From positions 744,001 to 808,000 of the forward strand of contig NZ_JAAGOW010000002.1 in the NCBI RefSeq assembly GCF_010499245.1: a DNA stretch of 64,000 nucleotides, given 5' to 3'. Below are positions 8,077-16,716 of the stretch, piece by piece; positions within the stretch are counted from its first letter, which is position 1; each line of letters starts with the position of its first letter. Under the pieces are notes generated by a model that worked only from the letters and a program-made list of their open reading frames with translations, was not told where the DNA came from and made no database searches. The DNA is from Variovorax sp. WS11. GTDB lineage: Bacteria > Pseudomonadota > Gammaproteobacteria > Burkholderiales > Burkholderiaceae_C. Both the position numbers and the translations under genes were made by a program.

Positions 8077-8823
8077 TCAGCCGTAGGCGAGCAGCTTGTT
8101 GGCCGACTGCGCGTTGTCGTTCGCGGTCTGCATGGCCTTCATCTGCATCTCGAAGCTGCGGGCCTGGGCGATCATGGAAACCATGGCCTCGACCGGATTG
8201 ACGTTGCTGCCCTCGACCGCGCCGCTGGTCACGGTCACGGCCGCGTCGGCCTCGGCCGGCGGCAGGCCCTCGCGCATGCGGAACAGGCCGTCGTCGCCGC
8301 GCACCAGGTCGGTGGTCGGCGGGTTGACCAGCTTGAGGCGGCCGACCTCGGCCACGCCCACCAGCGGATCGCCGGCGCCGCGCGCCGTGATGGCGCCGTT
8401 GGAGGCGATCTGCACCTTGGAGCCGGGTGGCACCACCAGTGCGCCGCCCTCGCCCACCACCGGGCGCGCGCCCATGGTGAGCAGCTGGCCGTCGGCACCG
8501 ACCTGCAGGTTGCCCACGCGGGTGTAGGCCTCGCCGCCGTCGGGCGTCTGCACCACCAGCCAGCCGTCGCCGTGCACCGCGACGTCGAGGTCGCGGCCGG
8601 TCTGCGTCAGCGGGCCGTGGCTGAAGTCGGCGCCCGGCGTGGTGGCGACCACGAAGGAGCGGGTGGACGGCTCGTCGCCTCCCACCACCGGCACCGCGCG
8701 GAAGCTGTTGACCTGCGCGCGAAAGCCCGGCGTCGAGACGTTCGCCATGTTGTTGGCGACCGAGGCCTGCTGTTCCATGGCCTGCTTGGCGCCGCTCATG
8801 GCGACATAGAGCATGCGGTCCAC
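8077..8823 (-). CDS. flgF: Flagellar proximal rod protein FlgF
   Basis: 248 residues. It begins MDRMLYVAMSGAKQAMEQQ and carries the rod-protein N-terminal motif (NNMANVSTPGFRAQ) and the paired C-terminal helix (EAMVSMIAQARSFEMQMKAM). It is shorter than FlgG and lies at the FlgF position between flgE and flgG. It is a proximal-rod subunit in the periplasm. Confidence 0.97.
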   Translation of the reverse strand: MDRMLYVAMSGAKQAMEQQASVANNMANVSTPGFRAQVNSFRAVPVVGGDEPSTRSFVVATTPGADFSHGPLTQTGRDLDVAVHGDGWLVVQTPDGGEAYTRVGNLQVGADGQLLTMGARPVVGEGGALVVPPGSKVQIASNGAITARGAGDPLVGVAEVGRLKLVNPPTTDLVRGDDGLFRMREGLPPAEADAAVTVTSGAVEGSNVNPVEAMVSMIAQARSFEMQMKAMQTANDNAQSANKLLAYG

Positions 8824-8845
8824 TGGGTGCTACTCCTCGTGCCGC

Positions 8846-10057
8846 TCAGCGGATGTTGATGAGCGTCTGGACCACTTGGTCCTGCGTCTTCACCGTCTGT
8901 GCGTTGGCCTGGTAGCTTCGCTGGGCGACGATCAGGTTCACCAGCTCGGAGGTGAGGTCGACGTTCGACGACTCCAGCGCGCCCGATTCGAGCGAGCCCT
9001 GCTTGGTGCCTTCGCCCGGGGTGCCGGTGAGTGCAGGGCCCGAGGCCTGGGTCTCGCCCCAAACGTTGCCGCCCTTGGGCTCCAGGCCGTTCGGGTTGGC
9101 GAAGCTGGACAGCACCACCTGGCCCATCAGCTTGGTCTGCTCGTTCGAGAACTTGCCGGTGATGGTGCCGTCGGGGTTGATCGAGAAGGAGGTCAGCGTG
9201 CCGGAGGTGTAGCCGTCCTGCGACAGCTTGTTCATGCCGTTGGCATTGCCGAACTGCGTGGTGCCCGAGAGGTCCACCGCCATGTTCATCGCGGCCGAGC
9301 CGTTGCCGAAGTCCAGGTTCGCGATGTTGAAGGTGCCGCCGGCCGGAGCGGTCATGTTGCCGTTGGTGTCGAAGGTCAGGCCGGTGATCGCGCCGGCGCC
9401 GATGGCTGTGCCGTCGGCCTGGGCGTAGACGTCCCAGGCGTTGTCGCCGGTCTTCACGAAGTAGGCGGTGAGCTCGTGCGGGTTGCCCAGCGAGTCGTAC
9501 ACCGGGCCGATGGAGTTGGAGTAGTTGAAGGTGCCGGAATCGGTGGCATCGAAGGGCGTCTTGCTCGGCACGGCCAGGCGCGAGTCGAGGTTGAACTCCG
9601 CCTCCACGCCGGTGGTGGCGTTCGGGTTCATCGAGCTGGTCTGCACCTGCAGCGCGGTGGGCGTGCCGCCGGAGAGACCGCCGGCCGCCGTCACGCCGTA
9701 GCCGGTGAGGCGCAGGCCCTGGCTGTTGACGATGTAGCCGTCCTTGTCGCGGGTGAACTGGCCGTTGCGCGAGTAGGCCACCTCGCCGCTGGGGCTGGAG
9801 AGGCGGAAGAAGCCGTCGCCGTTCTGGATCGCCACGTCCAGCGGGCGGCTGCTGGTCTGCGTGACGCCCTGCGTGAAGTTCTGCACCACGCCCGAGACCG
9901 AGGCGCCCAGGCCAATGCGCGAGCCGGCATAGATGTCCTGGAAGGTGGCGGCAGCCGACTTGTAGCCCACCGTGCCCGAGTTGGCGATGTTGTTGCCGAC
10001 GACGTCGAGGTTGGCGGCGGCCACGTTCAGGCCGCTGATGCCCTGGGAGAAACTCAT
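8846..10057 (-). CDS. flgE: Flagellar hook protein FlgE
   Basis: 403 residues. The N-terminal motif SFSQGISGLNVAAANLDVVG and the C-terminal SELVNLIVAQRSYQANAQTV are the conserved self-assembly helices. The middle (about 80-330) is the variable hook domain with the NSQGLRLTGYGV block. It polymerises into the extracellular hook under the FlgD cap encoded immediately upstream. Confidence 0.98.
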   Translation of the reverse strand: MSFSQGISGLNVAAANLDVVGNNIANSGTVGYKSAAATFQDIYAGSRIGLGASVSGVVQNFTQGVTQTSSRPLDVAIQNGDGFFRLSSPSGEVAYSRNGQFTRDKDGYIVNSQGLRLTGYGVTAAGGLSGGTPTALQVQTSSMNPNATTGVEAEFNLDSRLAVPSKTPFDATDSGTFNYSNSIGPVYDSLGNPHELTAYFVKTGDNAWDVYAQADGTAIGAGAITGLTFDTNGNMTAPAGGTFNIANLDFGNGSAAMNMAVDLSGTTQFGNANGMNKLSQDGYTSGTLTSFSINPDGTITGKFSNEQTKLMGQVVLSSFANPNGLEPKGGNVWGETQASGPALTGTPGEGTKQGSLESGALESSNVDLTSELVNLIVAQRSYQANAQTVKTQDQVVQTLINIR

Positions 10058-10127
10058 GATCGATCCTTGTTGCTATGCGTGGAAGAAGCGACCCCCGCGC
10101 CGACGCGAGAGGCCCGAGGGAAAAGGT

Positions 10128-10808
10128 TCAGAGGTACATGCGCACGTCGTCGAGGCTGATGCTGCGGCCGTTGGCCAGCTCCAGCGTGACCCCGTTCGTA
10201 CCCTGCTTGACGGCCGCCACCTGCGCGAAGGTGAGCGCGGTGGCTTCGACCGCGGTGCCGTCGTTGGTGGCGACCACGCTGAAGCTGTAGTTGCCGGCCG
10301 GCACGGCCGAGCCGTCGTCGGCCTTGCCGTCCCAGGTGACGGCGTTGACGCCCTCGGCCAGGGAGCCCAGCTCGAGGGTGCGCACGGTGCGGCCCGCGGC
10401 ATCGACGATCTTGACCTGCACGTCGCCGGCCGTGCCGGGCAGCTGCACGGCGAAGGGCACCGTCGCCGGCTCCTCGCCGTCCTTGGGCGCGGTGGTGGCG
10501 ATCTGGTTGCCGGGCGACAGCACGTTGTAGCCGATCAGCGAGGCGGCCTGCAGCACCTGGTTGCTGCCGGTCTGGCTGACCAGGCCGGACAGCGTGCTGT
10601 TGAGCTTCTCGATGCCGCTGACCGTGCTCATCTGCGCGAGCTGCGAGGTGAGCTCGGCGTTCTGCATCGGGTTGAGCGGATCCTGGTTGTTGAGCTGCGT
10701 CACCAGCAGCTTGAGGAAGCGCTGTTCGCTGTCGGAGCCGCTCACGCTGCTGCTGCTCGATGTCGAGCTGGTGCCGCCGAGGGAAGAGAGGGCGTCGTTG
10801 ATGGCCAT
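10128..10808 (-). CDS. flgD: Flagellar hook-capping protein FlgD
   Basis: 226 residues. The conserved N-terminal region (FLKLLVTQLNNQDPLNPMQN at about 30-50) is the FlgD hallmark. A C-terminal immunoglobulin/Tudor-like part follows, containing TWDGKADDGSAVPAGNYSF. The serine-rich N-terminal stretch is usual. It scaffolds hook polymerisation and is lost from the finished hook. Confidence 0.97.
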   Translation of the reverse strand: MAINDALSSLGGTSSTSSSSSVSGSDSEQRFLKLLVTQLNNQDPLNPMQNAELTSQLAQMSTVSGIEKLNSTLSGLVSQTGSNQVLQAASLIGYNVLSPGNQIATTAPKDGEEPATVPFAVQLPGTAGDVQVKIVDAAGRTVRTLELGSLAEGVNAVTWDGKADDGSAVPAGNYSFSVVATNDGTAVEATALTFAQVAAVKQGTNGVTLELANGRSISLDDVRMYL

Positions 10809-10841
10809 GTTCTGGAGGCTTGTGCTTGTTGTTGAACGGGG

Positions 10842-11258
10842 TTACTGGCCGACCGACAGCGTCTTGACCATCAGCGTCTTGGCGGTGTTGAGCACCTCGA
10901 CGTTGGCCTGGTAGCTGCGCGAGGCGGAGATCATGTTGGTCATCTCCTCGACCACGTTGACGTTGGGCATGCTCACGTAGCCCTGCACATTGGCGTGCGG
11001 GCTCTTCGGGTCGTAGACCATCCTGGCGGGCGAGCTGTCCTCGACCACGCCGGCGACCTTCACGCCGCCGATGTCCTGCTGGCCGGAGGCCGCAACCTCG
11101 AACATGACCTGCTTGGCGCGGTAGGGCTGGCCGTCGGGGCCGGCCACGCTGTCGGCGTTGGCCAGGTTGCTGGCGGTCACGTTCATGCGCTGCGACTGCG
11201 CGGCCATCGCCGAGCCGGCGACGTTGAAGATGTTCATGGAGGCGCTGGGCAATGGCAT
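10842..11258 (-). CDS. flgC: Flagellar proximal rod protein FlgC
   Basis: 138 residues from the ATG at 11258, which has AAGGAG 8 nt upstream; many FlgC proteins start seven residues later at MNIFNVAGSAM. The rod motif NVTASNLANADS and the C-terminal EEMTNMISASRSYQANVEVL identify it. It sits between flgB (12-nt gap) and flgD. Confidence 0.97.
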   Translation of the reverse strand: MPLPSASMNIFNVAGSAMAAQSQRMNVTASNLANADSVAGPDGQPYRAKQVMFEVAASGQQDIGGVKVAGVVEDSSPARMVYDPKSPHANVQGYVSMPNVNVVEEMTNMISASRSYQANVEVLNTAKTLMVKTLSVGQ

Positions 11259-11270
11259 CGCACGTGCTCC

Positions 11271-11678
11271 TTATTGCTGCGCCGCCGCCAGCAGCGACTT
11301 GATCTTGGCGCTCATAACGGTGAGGTTGGCCTCGTAGCGCAGCGCGTTGTCTGCGAAGGCGATGCGCTCGGCATCCATCTCGACGGTGTTGCCGTCGATG
11401 CTGGACTGCGTCGGCACGCGGAAGAGCAGGTCGGTATCGGGCATTGCCGAGGCGTCGCCCTGCAGGTGGCGCGCCGAGGTGGTGGCCATCGTGACCGACT
11501 GGCCGCCGCGGCCCTGCTCCACGGCCTGCGTGAGCCGGCTCGCGAAGTCGAAGTCGCGCGCCTTGTAGTTGGGCGTGTCGGCGTGGGCGATGTTGGCCGC
11601 CAGCACTTCCTGGCGCTGGGCCCTGAGGTTCAGGGCTTCGCGGCTGAATCGAAGCGCTGCATCCAGCTTGTCGATCAT
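11271..11678 (-). CDS. flgB: Flagellar proximal rod protein FlgB
   Basis: 135 residues from the ATG at 11678, where GGAG stands 5 nt upstream; the frame stays open to 11774 but lacks similarity there. It contains LRAQRQEVLAANIAHADTPN and the conserved NTVEMDAERIAFADNALRYE block. It is the first gene of the minus-strand rod/hook operon, divergent from flgA, so the main operon promoter should lie in 11679-11840. I could not pick out a convincing -35/-10 pair there. Confidence 0.97.
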   Translation of the reverse strand: MIDKLDAALRFSREALNLRAQRQEVLAANIAHADTPNYKARDFDFASRLTQAVEQGRGGQSVTMATTSARHLQGDASAMPDTDLLFRVPTQSSIDGNTVEMDAERIAFADNALRYEANLTVMSAKIKSLLAAAQQ

Positions 11679-11840
11679 GAGGGCTCCATCTGTTGGCGTC
11701 GCGGCCAGGGGAAGGCGTGGCGACAGATGGAAAGCGAGTCTATGCACGAGCCGCTTTTGCAATGGGCCGAACAAAGGGGCATTTGGCGTGCACTTCGCAC
11801 CTTGGCGCGAGGCCCCCTCTTCCTAGAATCTGGCACACCG

Positions 11841-12542
11841 ATGATGGACAAGATCCGCTTCTTTCCCCACTTTCTGCCGGTCGTGCTGGCCATGGGCCTG
11901 GGCGCGCCCGCCTGCCTGGCCGCCCCGCCGGACGGCGGCGATGCGCGCGGCGTGGTCGAGCAATTCCTGAAGACGCAGACCGCCGGCCTGCCGGGCCAGG
12001 CCCGCATCCGGGTGACGCTGCCGGGCTCGGCCCTGCCGGCCTGCGAGGCGCTCGAGGCCTTCCTGCCGAACGGCGCCTCGGCCTGGGGCCGGGTCTCGGT
12101 CGGCCTGCGCTGCCCGGGCGAGCGGCCCTGGACGCGCTTCGTGCAGGCGCACGTCGCGCTCGAAGGCCGCTACCTGGTGGCCGCGCGCGCCCTCGACGCC
12201 GGCCAGCCCCTGGGGGCCGGCGACGTGGCGGCGCGCACGGGCGACCTGACGGCGCTGCCGAAGTCGGTCCTGGCGGACCCGGCCGAGCTCAAGGGCATGG
12301 TGACGGTCAACCGCGTCGCCGCCGGCGCGCCGCTGCGGCGCGAGCAGCTGCGCGGCACGGTCGTGATCCAGCAGGGCCAGACGGTGCAGGTGGTCGCCGA
12401 GGGGCAGGGCTTCACGGTCAGCACCGAGGCGCGCGCCCTGAACCGGGCGGAGATCGGCGCCACGGTCCAGGCCAAGACCCGCGATGGCCGGCTGGTCAGC
12501 GGGGTCGCCGACGAGGAAGGCCAGATCCGGCTGGCGCAATAG
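11841..12542 (+). CDS. flgA: Flagella basal-body P-ring formation protein FlgA
   Basis: 233 residues from the tandem ATGATG at 11841. It has a Sec signal peptide (cleavage near CLAAPP), then a variable N-terminal domain and a C-terminal SAF-type domain with the family block AGAPLRREQLRGTVVIQQGQ. It is a periplasmic chaperone for FlgI assembly. It is divergent from flgB and is followed by flgM and flgN, a common arrangement. Confidence 0.95.
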   Translation: MMDKIRFFPHFLPVVLAMGLGAPACLAAPPDGGDARGVVEQFLKTQTAGLPGQARIRVTLPGSALPACEALEAFLPNGASAWGRVSVGLRCPGERPWTRFVQAHVALEGRYLVAARALDAGQPLGAGDVAARTGDLTALPKSVLADPAELKGMVTVNRVAAGAPLRREQLRGTVVIQQGQTVQVVAEGQGFTVSTEARALNRAEIGATVQAKTRDGRLVSGVADEEGQIRLAQ

Positions 12543-12569
12543 TTACAGACCATGAGCATGGATCGACCC

Positions 12570-12596
12570 TAAAGTTCGGGCCTGGACTGCCGATAA
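12570..12596 (+). promoter_or_regulatory. Sigma-28 (FliA) promoter of flgM
   Basis: TAAAGTTC, an 11-nt spacer, then GCCGATAA: a full match to the -10 element and to seven of eight bases of the -35 element of the sigma-28 consensus TAAAGTTT-N11-GCCGATAA. It lies 26 nt upstream of the flgM start. It means flgM, and probably flgN, is itself a late gene controlled by the sigma factor that FlgM inhibits. Confidence 0.95.
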
Positions 12597-12622
12597 AGCG
12601 GTCAGCCCTTTGAGGAACCATC

Positions 12623-12919
12623 TTGAAAATCGACCAACCCGCCTCCTCGGCCACACCACTCTCCCGCACGGGCAAGGGCGCCAAGGCCCAGCCGGCCGCC
12701 GGCGCCGACGCCACCGAACAGGCCAAGGACTCGGTGCAGCTGTCCTCGGCCCAGGTCCATTCGCTGCCCAGCGACCCGAACACCGACTTCGATGCCGCGC
12801 GCGTCGCCGACATCCGCAAGGCCATCCTGGCCGGCGAGTACACGGTGCATCCCGAGCGCATCGCCGGCGGCCTGCTGAAGAGCGTTCGCGACCTTCTCGG
12901 CGGCAAGAGCGAGGGCTGA
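12623..12919 (+). CDS. flgM: Anti-sigma-28 factor FlgM
   Basis: 98 residues beginning at a TTG codon (12623) with GAGGA 6 nt before it; no better ATG exists. It begins MKIDQPAS. The C-terminal half (VADIRKAILAGEYTVHPERI) is the conserved sigma-binding region, and the N-terminal half is disordered and Ala/Gln rich, as is normal. It holds FliA inactive until hook completion allows FlgM export. The weak TTG start may keep its dose low (inference). Confidence 0.96.
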   Translation: MKIDQPASSATPLSRTGKGAKAQPAAGADATEQAKDSVQLSSAQVHSLPSDPNTDFDAARVADIRKAILAGEYTVHPERIAGGLLKSVRDLLGGKSEG

Positions 12920-12924
12920 GAACG

Positions 12925-13569
12925 ATGAGCGCCACGCTGCTGCCCCACCTGCTGGCCGAGAAGTCCTGCGTGGAAGAGTTCCTCGATCTGCTGGGGCAGG
13001 AGGAACAGGCCATGCAGGAGGGCCTCTTCGCCGACCTGACGCCGCTGACGGCGCGCAAGGCCGCCCTGCTCGACCGCATGACCGCGCTCGACCGCACCCG
13101 CGAATCGGCCCAGGTGGCGATGGGCTTCGAACCCGGCCGCGCCGGTGCCGATGCCGCCGCCACGGCCGCCGGCGCGGCCGCGCAGGAGGCCTGGGCTGCG
13201 CTGTTGCAGCTGGCCGAAAGCGCCAAGACCGGCAACCGCCGCAACGGCGCCATGGTCCACGGGCACCTCGACTTCACGCGCAACGCACTGCACTACCTGC
13301 AGGCGGCCGCACTGCCCTTCTACGGGCCGGATGGGATTCGCAAGGCGGAGGGGCGGGACGGGAACGCGGCTGGCGCTGGGTGTAGCCGCGGGGGCGGGCC
13401 TCGGCATTGCCGGCACTGGCATCAAAGCGGGCCTGCGCGGCGGGCAAATGATGCCGCATTGGTGCTGCTTGTACACCAGGTTGGTGAGCGGCTGGTGCCT
13501 ACCGGGGCGACATCGGTCCGCCTAGCATCCCGGAACGCCACTTCCACCACCGAACCTGCAGGAGCTTCC
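12925..13569 (+). CDS. flgN: Flagellar export chaperone FlgN, 3' end without an in-frame stop
   Basis: Starts at 12925, 5 nt after flgM. The first about 140 residues are a normal FlgN: helical, with the N-terminal LLAEKSCVEEFLDLLGQEEQ and the C-terminal YGPDG motif near residue 133. After YGPDG the frame meets no stop and runs on in phase into the next gene (start 13570), which has its own ribosome site and signal peptide. A single-base shift near 13340-13380 would give a stop at about 13382 in another frame. The end given here is only the start of the next gene. FlgN is the cytoplasmic chaperone for FlgK and FlgL. Confidence 0.75.
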
Positions 13570-14793
13570 ATGCGCATCCTCATCGCTGCCACTGCCGCCG
13601 GCCTCAGCTTCGCCGCTTCCGCAGCGGGCGTCCAATCGGTCTCGCGCCTGGCCGCAGGCCCGGGCAACGTGCTGTTCATTGCCGACTGGAAGACGGCGCG
13701 CGTGCATGCCCTCACGCTGCCTAACGCGCCACAGAAGCCCGCCGGCACTGCGTTCAACATCCTCGACCTCGAGCCCTTGCTTTCCAAACAGGTCGGCGGC
13801 AAGAAGTTCACCGTTGAAGACATGGTCGCGAGGCCGGGGACGGGCGAGGTATACATCGCGCTGAGCCACGGCGCCGCGAAGACGCCGGCCCTCGTCGTCG
13901 TGACGAGCGACCGCAAGACGCGCCGCATCGACCTGAAGTCGGCCAAGACTACTTCGATCGCACTGCGCGACGCGCCTACCACCGGCTACAGGTTCTGGAA
14001 GGACACGCCCGAGCGCAGCTACACGGTCACCGACATGAAGTACCGCGACGGCGCGCTCTACGTTGCCGGCTTGTCCAATCAGGAATTTGCGTCGACGCTG
14101 CGGCGGGCACGCTATCCATTCGATGCGCAGCAGTCGGTCACCTCGGTGGAGATCTACCACACGGGTCACAACCTGATCGAGACGCGCGCGCCGATCCGCG
14201 CGATGAGCTTTGCGAGTTGGGGCGGCAAGCCCTATCTCGTCGCGGCATACACCTGCACGCCCATCGTCACTATCCCACTGGAGGACCTGAAGGACGGCGC
14301 GCACATCCGGGGCAAGACGATTGCCGAACTCGGCTACGGCAACACGCCGGCCGGCATGATTGCTTATACGAAGACCGAGCAGGGCAAGACACAGGAGTAC
14401 CTGATGTTGCTCAACTTCGAGCGCGGAGCGAGCGCCATCCCTGTGTCCCAGGTTGAAGCCGCGAGTGTGCGGCCGGGCATCGAGACCTTGGTGCCATTCG
14501 GACAAATCACAGGTCTGGAAGCCACCTCGGTCCCACTGGCCGGCACGATGCGCCTGGACAACCTAGACGACCAGTCGTTCATTGTGCTGCGCCGCCGCCT
14601 GGAGAAGGACGCGCTGCAGCTCGTGACCATCAGCAAGGAACTGAGCTTCCGCCTCACCGACTTCATCTCCGAGTACGCATTCCAGGAGTACGGCTTCAAG
14701 GGCGACCCGTTCCAGCTGAAGAACATCAAGCCGCGACAGGACATGATGCTGACGCACGAAGGCTTCGCGGACCAGATCAAGCCGGCGCAATGA
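13570..14793 (+). CDS. Secreted protein of unknown function, possible beta-propeller
   Basis: 407 residues with a clear Sec signal peptide (MRILIAATAAGLSFAASAAG). The start has CAGGAG 5 nt upstream. The chain looks like repeated beta strands with internal motifs such as VLFIADWKTARVHALTL and VEDMVARPGTGEVYIALSHG, as in propeller-type periplasmic proteins, and it has no recognisable catalytic motif. It overlaps the next gene by ATGA, so the two products are probably made together. Function not recognised. Confidence 0.75.
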   Translation: MRILIAATAAGLSFAASAAGVQSVSRLAAGPGNVLFIADWKTARVHALTLPNAPQKPAGTAFNILDLEPLLSKQVGGKKFTVEDMVARPGTGEVYIALSHGAAKTPALVVVTSDRKTRRIDLKSAKTTSIALRDAPTTGYRFWKDTPERSYTVTDMKYRDGALYVAGLSNQEFASTLRRARYPFDAQQSVTSVEIYHTGHNLIETRAPIRAMSFASWGGKPYLVAAYTCTPIVTIPLEDLKDGAHIRGKTIAELGYGNTPAGMIAYTKTEQGKTQEYLMLLNFERGASAIPVSQVEAASVRPGIETLVPFGQITGLEATSVPLAGTMRLDNLDDQSFIVLRRRLEKDALQLVTISKELSFRLTDFISEYAFQEYGFKGDPFQLKNIKPRQDMMLTHEGFADQIKPAQ

Positions 14794-15560
14794 CCGTGGC
14801 CCTGCAGCGCGTCCTCGACGCCGGCGCATTTCTGCTGGCGCTGGCACCGGGCTGTACGCGGGCCCACCCCCCCGTGCCTGGCGTCGTCTTCGTGCAGCCT
14901 TCGGGCCACGCCATCCCGGCCAACCTGCTCCGGGTGTCCATCCTCTTCGATGCACCGGTCGCCGAGCCGGTCCTGGGCAGGCTCACGCTCCGGCTCGGCG
15001 ACGGCAGTTCCATCGCCGAGCCCTTCCTGGCCCAGGAACTCTGGTCCAGGGATGGCCGCGTGCTGACGGTGCTGCTGCATCCCGGGCGCGTCAAGACGGG
15101 CCTGAAGGCGCGGGACAAGCTCGGAGCGATCCTGGCAGCGGACGACGAGGTGACACTGCTCCTCGACGGGCATCCCATCAAGCGCTGGCGCACCACGCTT
15201 GACGATGACTCCGGGCCCATGCCGTCGGCCTGGACGTTGTCGAAGGTGCGTGCCGGCACACGCCAGCCTCTGGTGGTGTCGCTCGATGCGCCCATCGACG
15301 GGCGCGATGGCGACCATCTCGCGATCGCGGACTATGACAATCAACGCGTTGCCGGGCGGGGCCGTCTGAGCCGAGGTGAGAGTACGTGGACGTTCACGCC
15401 GGGCGCGCCATGGCGCGCCGCGACATACAAGCTTGTCGCACGAGGCACGCTCGAAGACCCCTCCGGCAATCGCCTGGGCAGCCGCTTCGGGACATCCATC
15501 GACGTGCCGCCCGGCCCGCCGTTGGACGCGGAGGTCCCATTCACCGCGGCACCTCCCTGA
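14790..15560 (+). CDS. Probable lipoprotein with Ig-like domains, coupled to the preceding secreted protein
   Basis: 256 residues. Its start overlaps the upstream stop (ATGA). The N-terminus has a signal with a lipobox-like ALAPGC. Residues about 30-110 (P..G..IPANLLRVSILFDAP, then ELWSRDG..LTVLLHPGRVKTGL) resemble an Ig-like module that I know only as a conserved hypothetical domain. A second similar module follows from about 150. It probably acts in the cell envelope with its partner; function not known. Confidence 0.65.
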   Translation: MTVALQRVLDAGAFLLALAPGCTRAHPPVPGVVFVQPSGHAIPANLLRVSILFDAPVAEPVLGRLTLRLGDGSSIAEPFLAQELWSRDGRVLTVLLHPGRVKTGLKARDKLGAILAADDEVTLLLDGHPIKRWRTTLDDDSGPMPSAWTLSKVRAGTRQPLVVSLDAPIDGRDGDHLAIADYDNQRVAGRGRLSRGESTWTFTPGAPWRAATYKLVARGTLEDPSGNRLGSRFGTSIDVPPGPPLDAEVPFTAAPP

Positions 15561-15720
15561 GGCGTGCGGCCAGCGCGGGCTGAGCATCGAACGGATGCCG
15601 GACCACGCCATCCGGGATTGGCGAACAGGCGATGTCGTGCCAGCATCAGTGCTACCCGTCCTCGCACTCCATGTCGCGCAGAGTCCAAATTCACGTTCGC
15701 CCCCTGATGAGGGCCTCGCG

Positions 15721-16716
15721 CTATTGAGGCCGAAGCTTTACCTTCTGGGCGATGCGACGGAAGCGCGCGATCTGCTGTGCAAGAAGCCATTCGGACTGTT
15801 CAAGGCTCATTGCCTCGCCCGGGGTGGAACCGGTCGCCAACTGTGCCTGTTGATACCCCACGTCGATTAGAGCGGCGCTGAGCGCTTCATTGAGGCGCAG
15901 AGCGAGTTCCGGTCGGACCCTGCGGTCCACGAACATGCCGCCCCATATCTCGTAGAAGAAGTCATGAAAGCGCGCACCCGCCGCGTCGGCAAAAGTAGGC
16001 ACCTGCCCGAGCCGTTGGAGACGTTGAGCATCGGATACAGCGTACGCGTGCAGCTTGCCCTGCGTGACCAACTCGACCACGTTTCCAGCGGAAGGCAGGA
16101 TCGACAAATCTAGATGGCCGCCTATGAGGTCCTGCACCATTGGCGCCACACCCTTGTAGGCTACGTGCGTCATGGTGACGTTCCAGCGCGAATTTAGGTC
16201 TTCGGCTACCAAGTGATAGAGGGAGCCGGGGCCTATGCTGCCGTATGTGAGGCCTGGCGCTTGAGCCTTGCGCGCGTATATGGCGAGTTGTTCCAGGGTT
16301 TTGGGCTCAAGGTGCGGACTGCCGACCAGAATCAGGGGCGAACGGCCAGTGATGCCGAGGAGGCGAAGCTGTTCGGGCTTGTGCCTGACCGCGGACAGAG
16401 TAATCGGGGCCAGGATCACGTCGCTGGCAGTCCCCAGCAGCATCGTGTAACCGTCCGGCGGCGCTGACAACAGCTTCTGGATGCCGATCGAGCCGCTCGC
16501 ACCAGCCACGTTGTCCACCACCAGCGGTTGCCCCAGCGCTTTGCGCATCGCCGGTTCAAGCTGTCGCGCCTGCACATCAGCGGGGCCGCCTGCAGGATAG
16601 GGAACGATCATATTCAGCGATTTGTCAGGAAAAGCGCCAGCATGCACCCCGGTAGTGCCCAGAAGAGCGCTACCGGCGATGCTCAGGAAACGACGGCGAT
16701 GCAGGGAGGGGGTCAT
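15721..16716 (-). CDS. Bug-family periplasmic binding protein (tripartite tricarboxylate transporter receptor)
   Basis: 331 residues from the ATG at 16716, chosen because it opens a Tat-like signal (LHRRRFLSIAGSALLG). It has the family blocks NMIVPYPAGGPADVQARQLE, VDNVAGASGSIG and GPGSLYHLVAEDL. Such proteins capture small carboxylates or related solutes for TctAB. No membrane component is nearby, so it is an orphan receptor, as is common in this family. Ligand unknown. Confidence 0.9.
   Translation of the reverse strand: MTPSLHRRRFLSIAGSALLGTTGVHAGAFPDKSLNMIVPYPAGGPADVQARQLEPAMRKALGQPLVVDNVAGASGSIGIQKLLSAPPDGYTMLLGTASDVILAPITLSAVRHKPEQLRLLGITGRSPLILVGSPHLEPKTLEQLAIYARKAQAPGLTYGSIGPGSLYHLVAEDLNSRWNVTMTHVAYKGVAPMVQDLIGGHLDLSILPSAGNVVELVTQGKLHAYAVSDAQRLQRLGQVPTFADAAGARFHDFFYEIWGGMFVDRRVRPELALRLNEALSAALIDVGYQQAQLATGSTPGEAMSLEQSEWLLAQQIARFRRIAQKVKLRPQ

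Noticed and set aside
11783..11799. GG-N10-GC match to a sigma-54 promoter (TTGGC...TCGC) upstream of flgA
   Set aside because: It departs from consensus at several bases, and this operon type is normally controlled by FlhDC and sigma-28; chance matches are common in GC-rich DNA.
10995..11840. Plus-strand open frame extending upstream of flgA over flgB and flgC
   Set aside because: It is antisense to flgB and flgC; the FlgA signal peptide begins at 11841.
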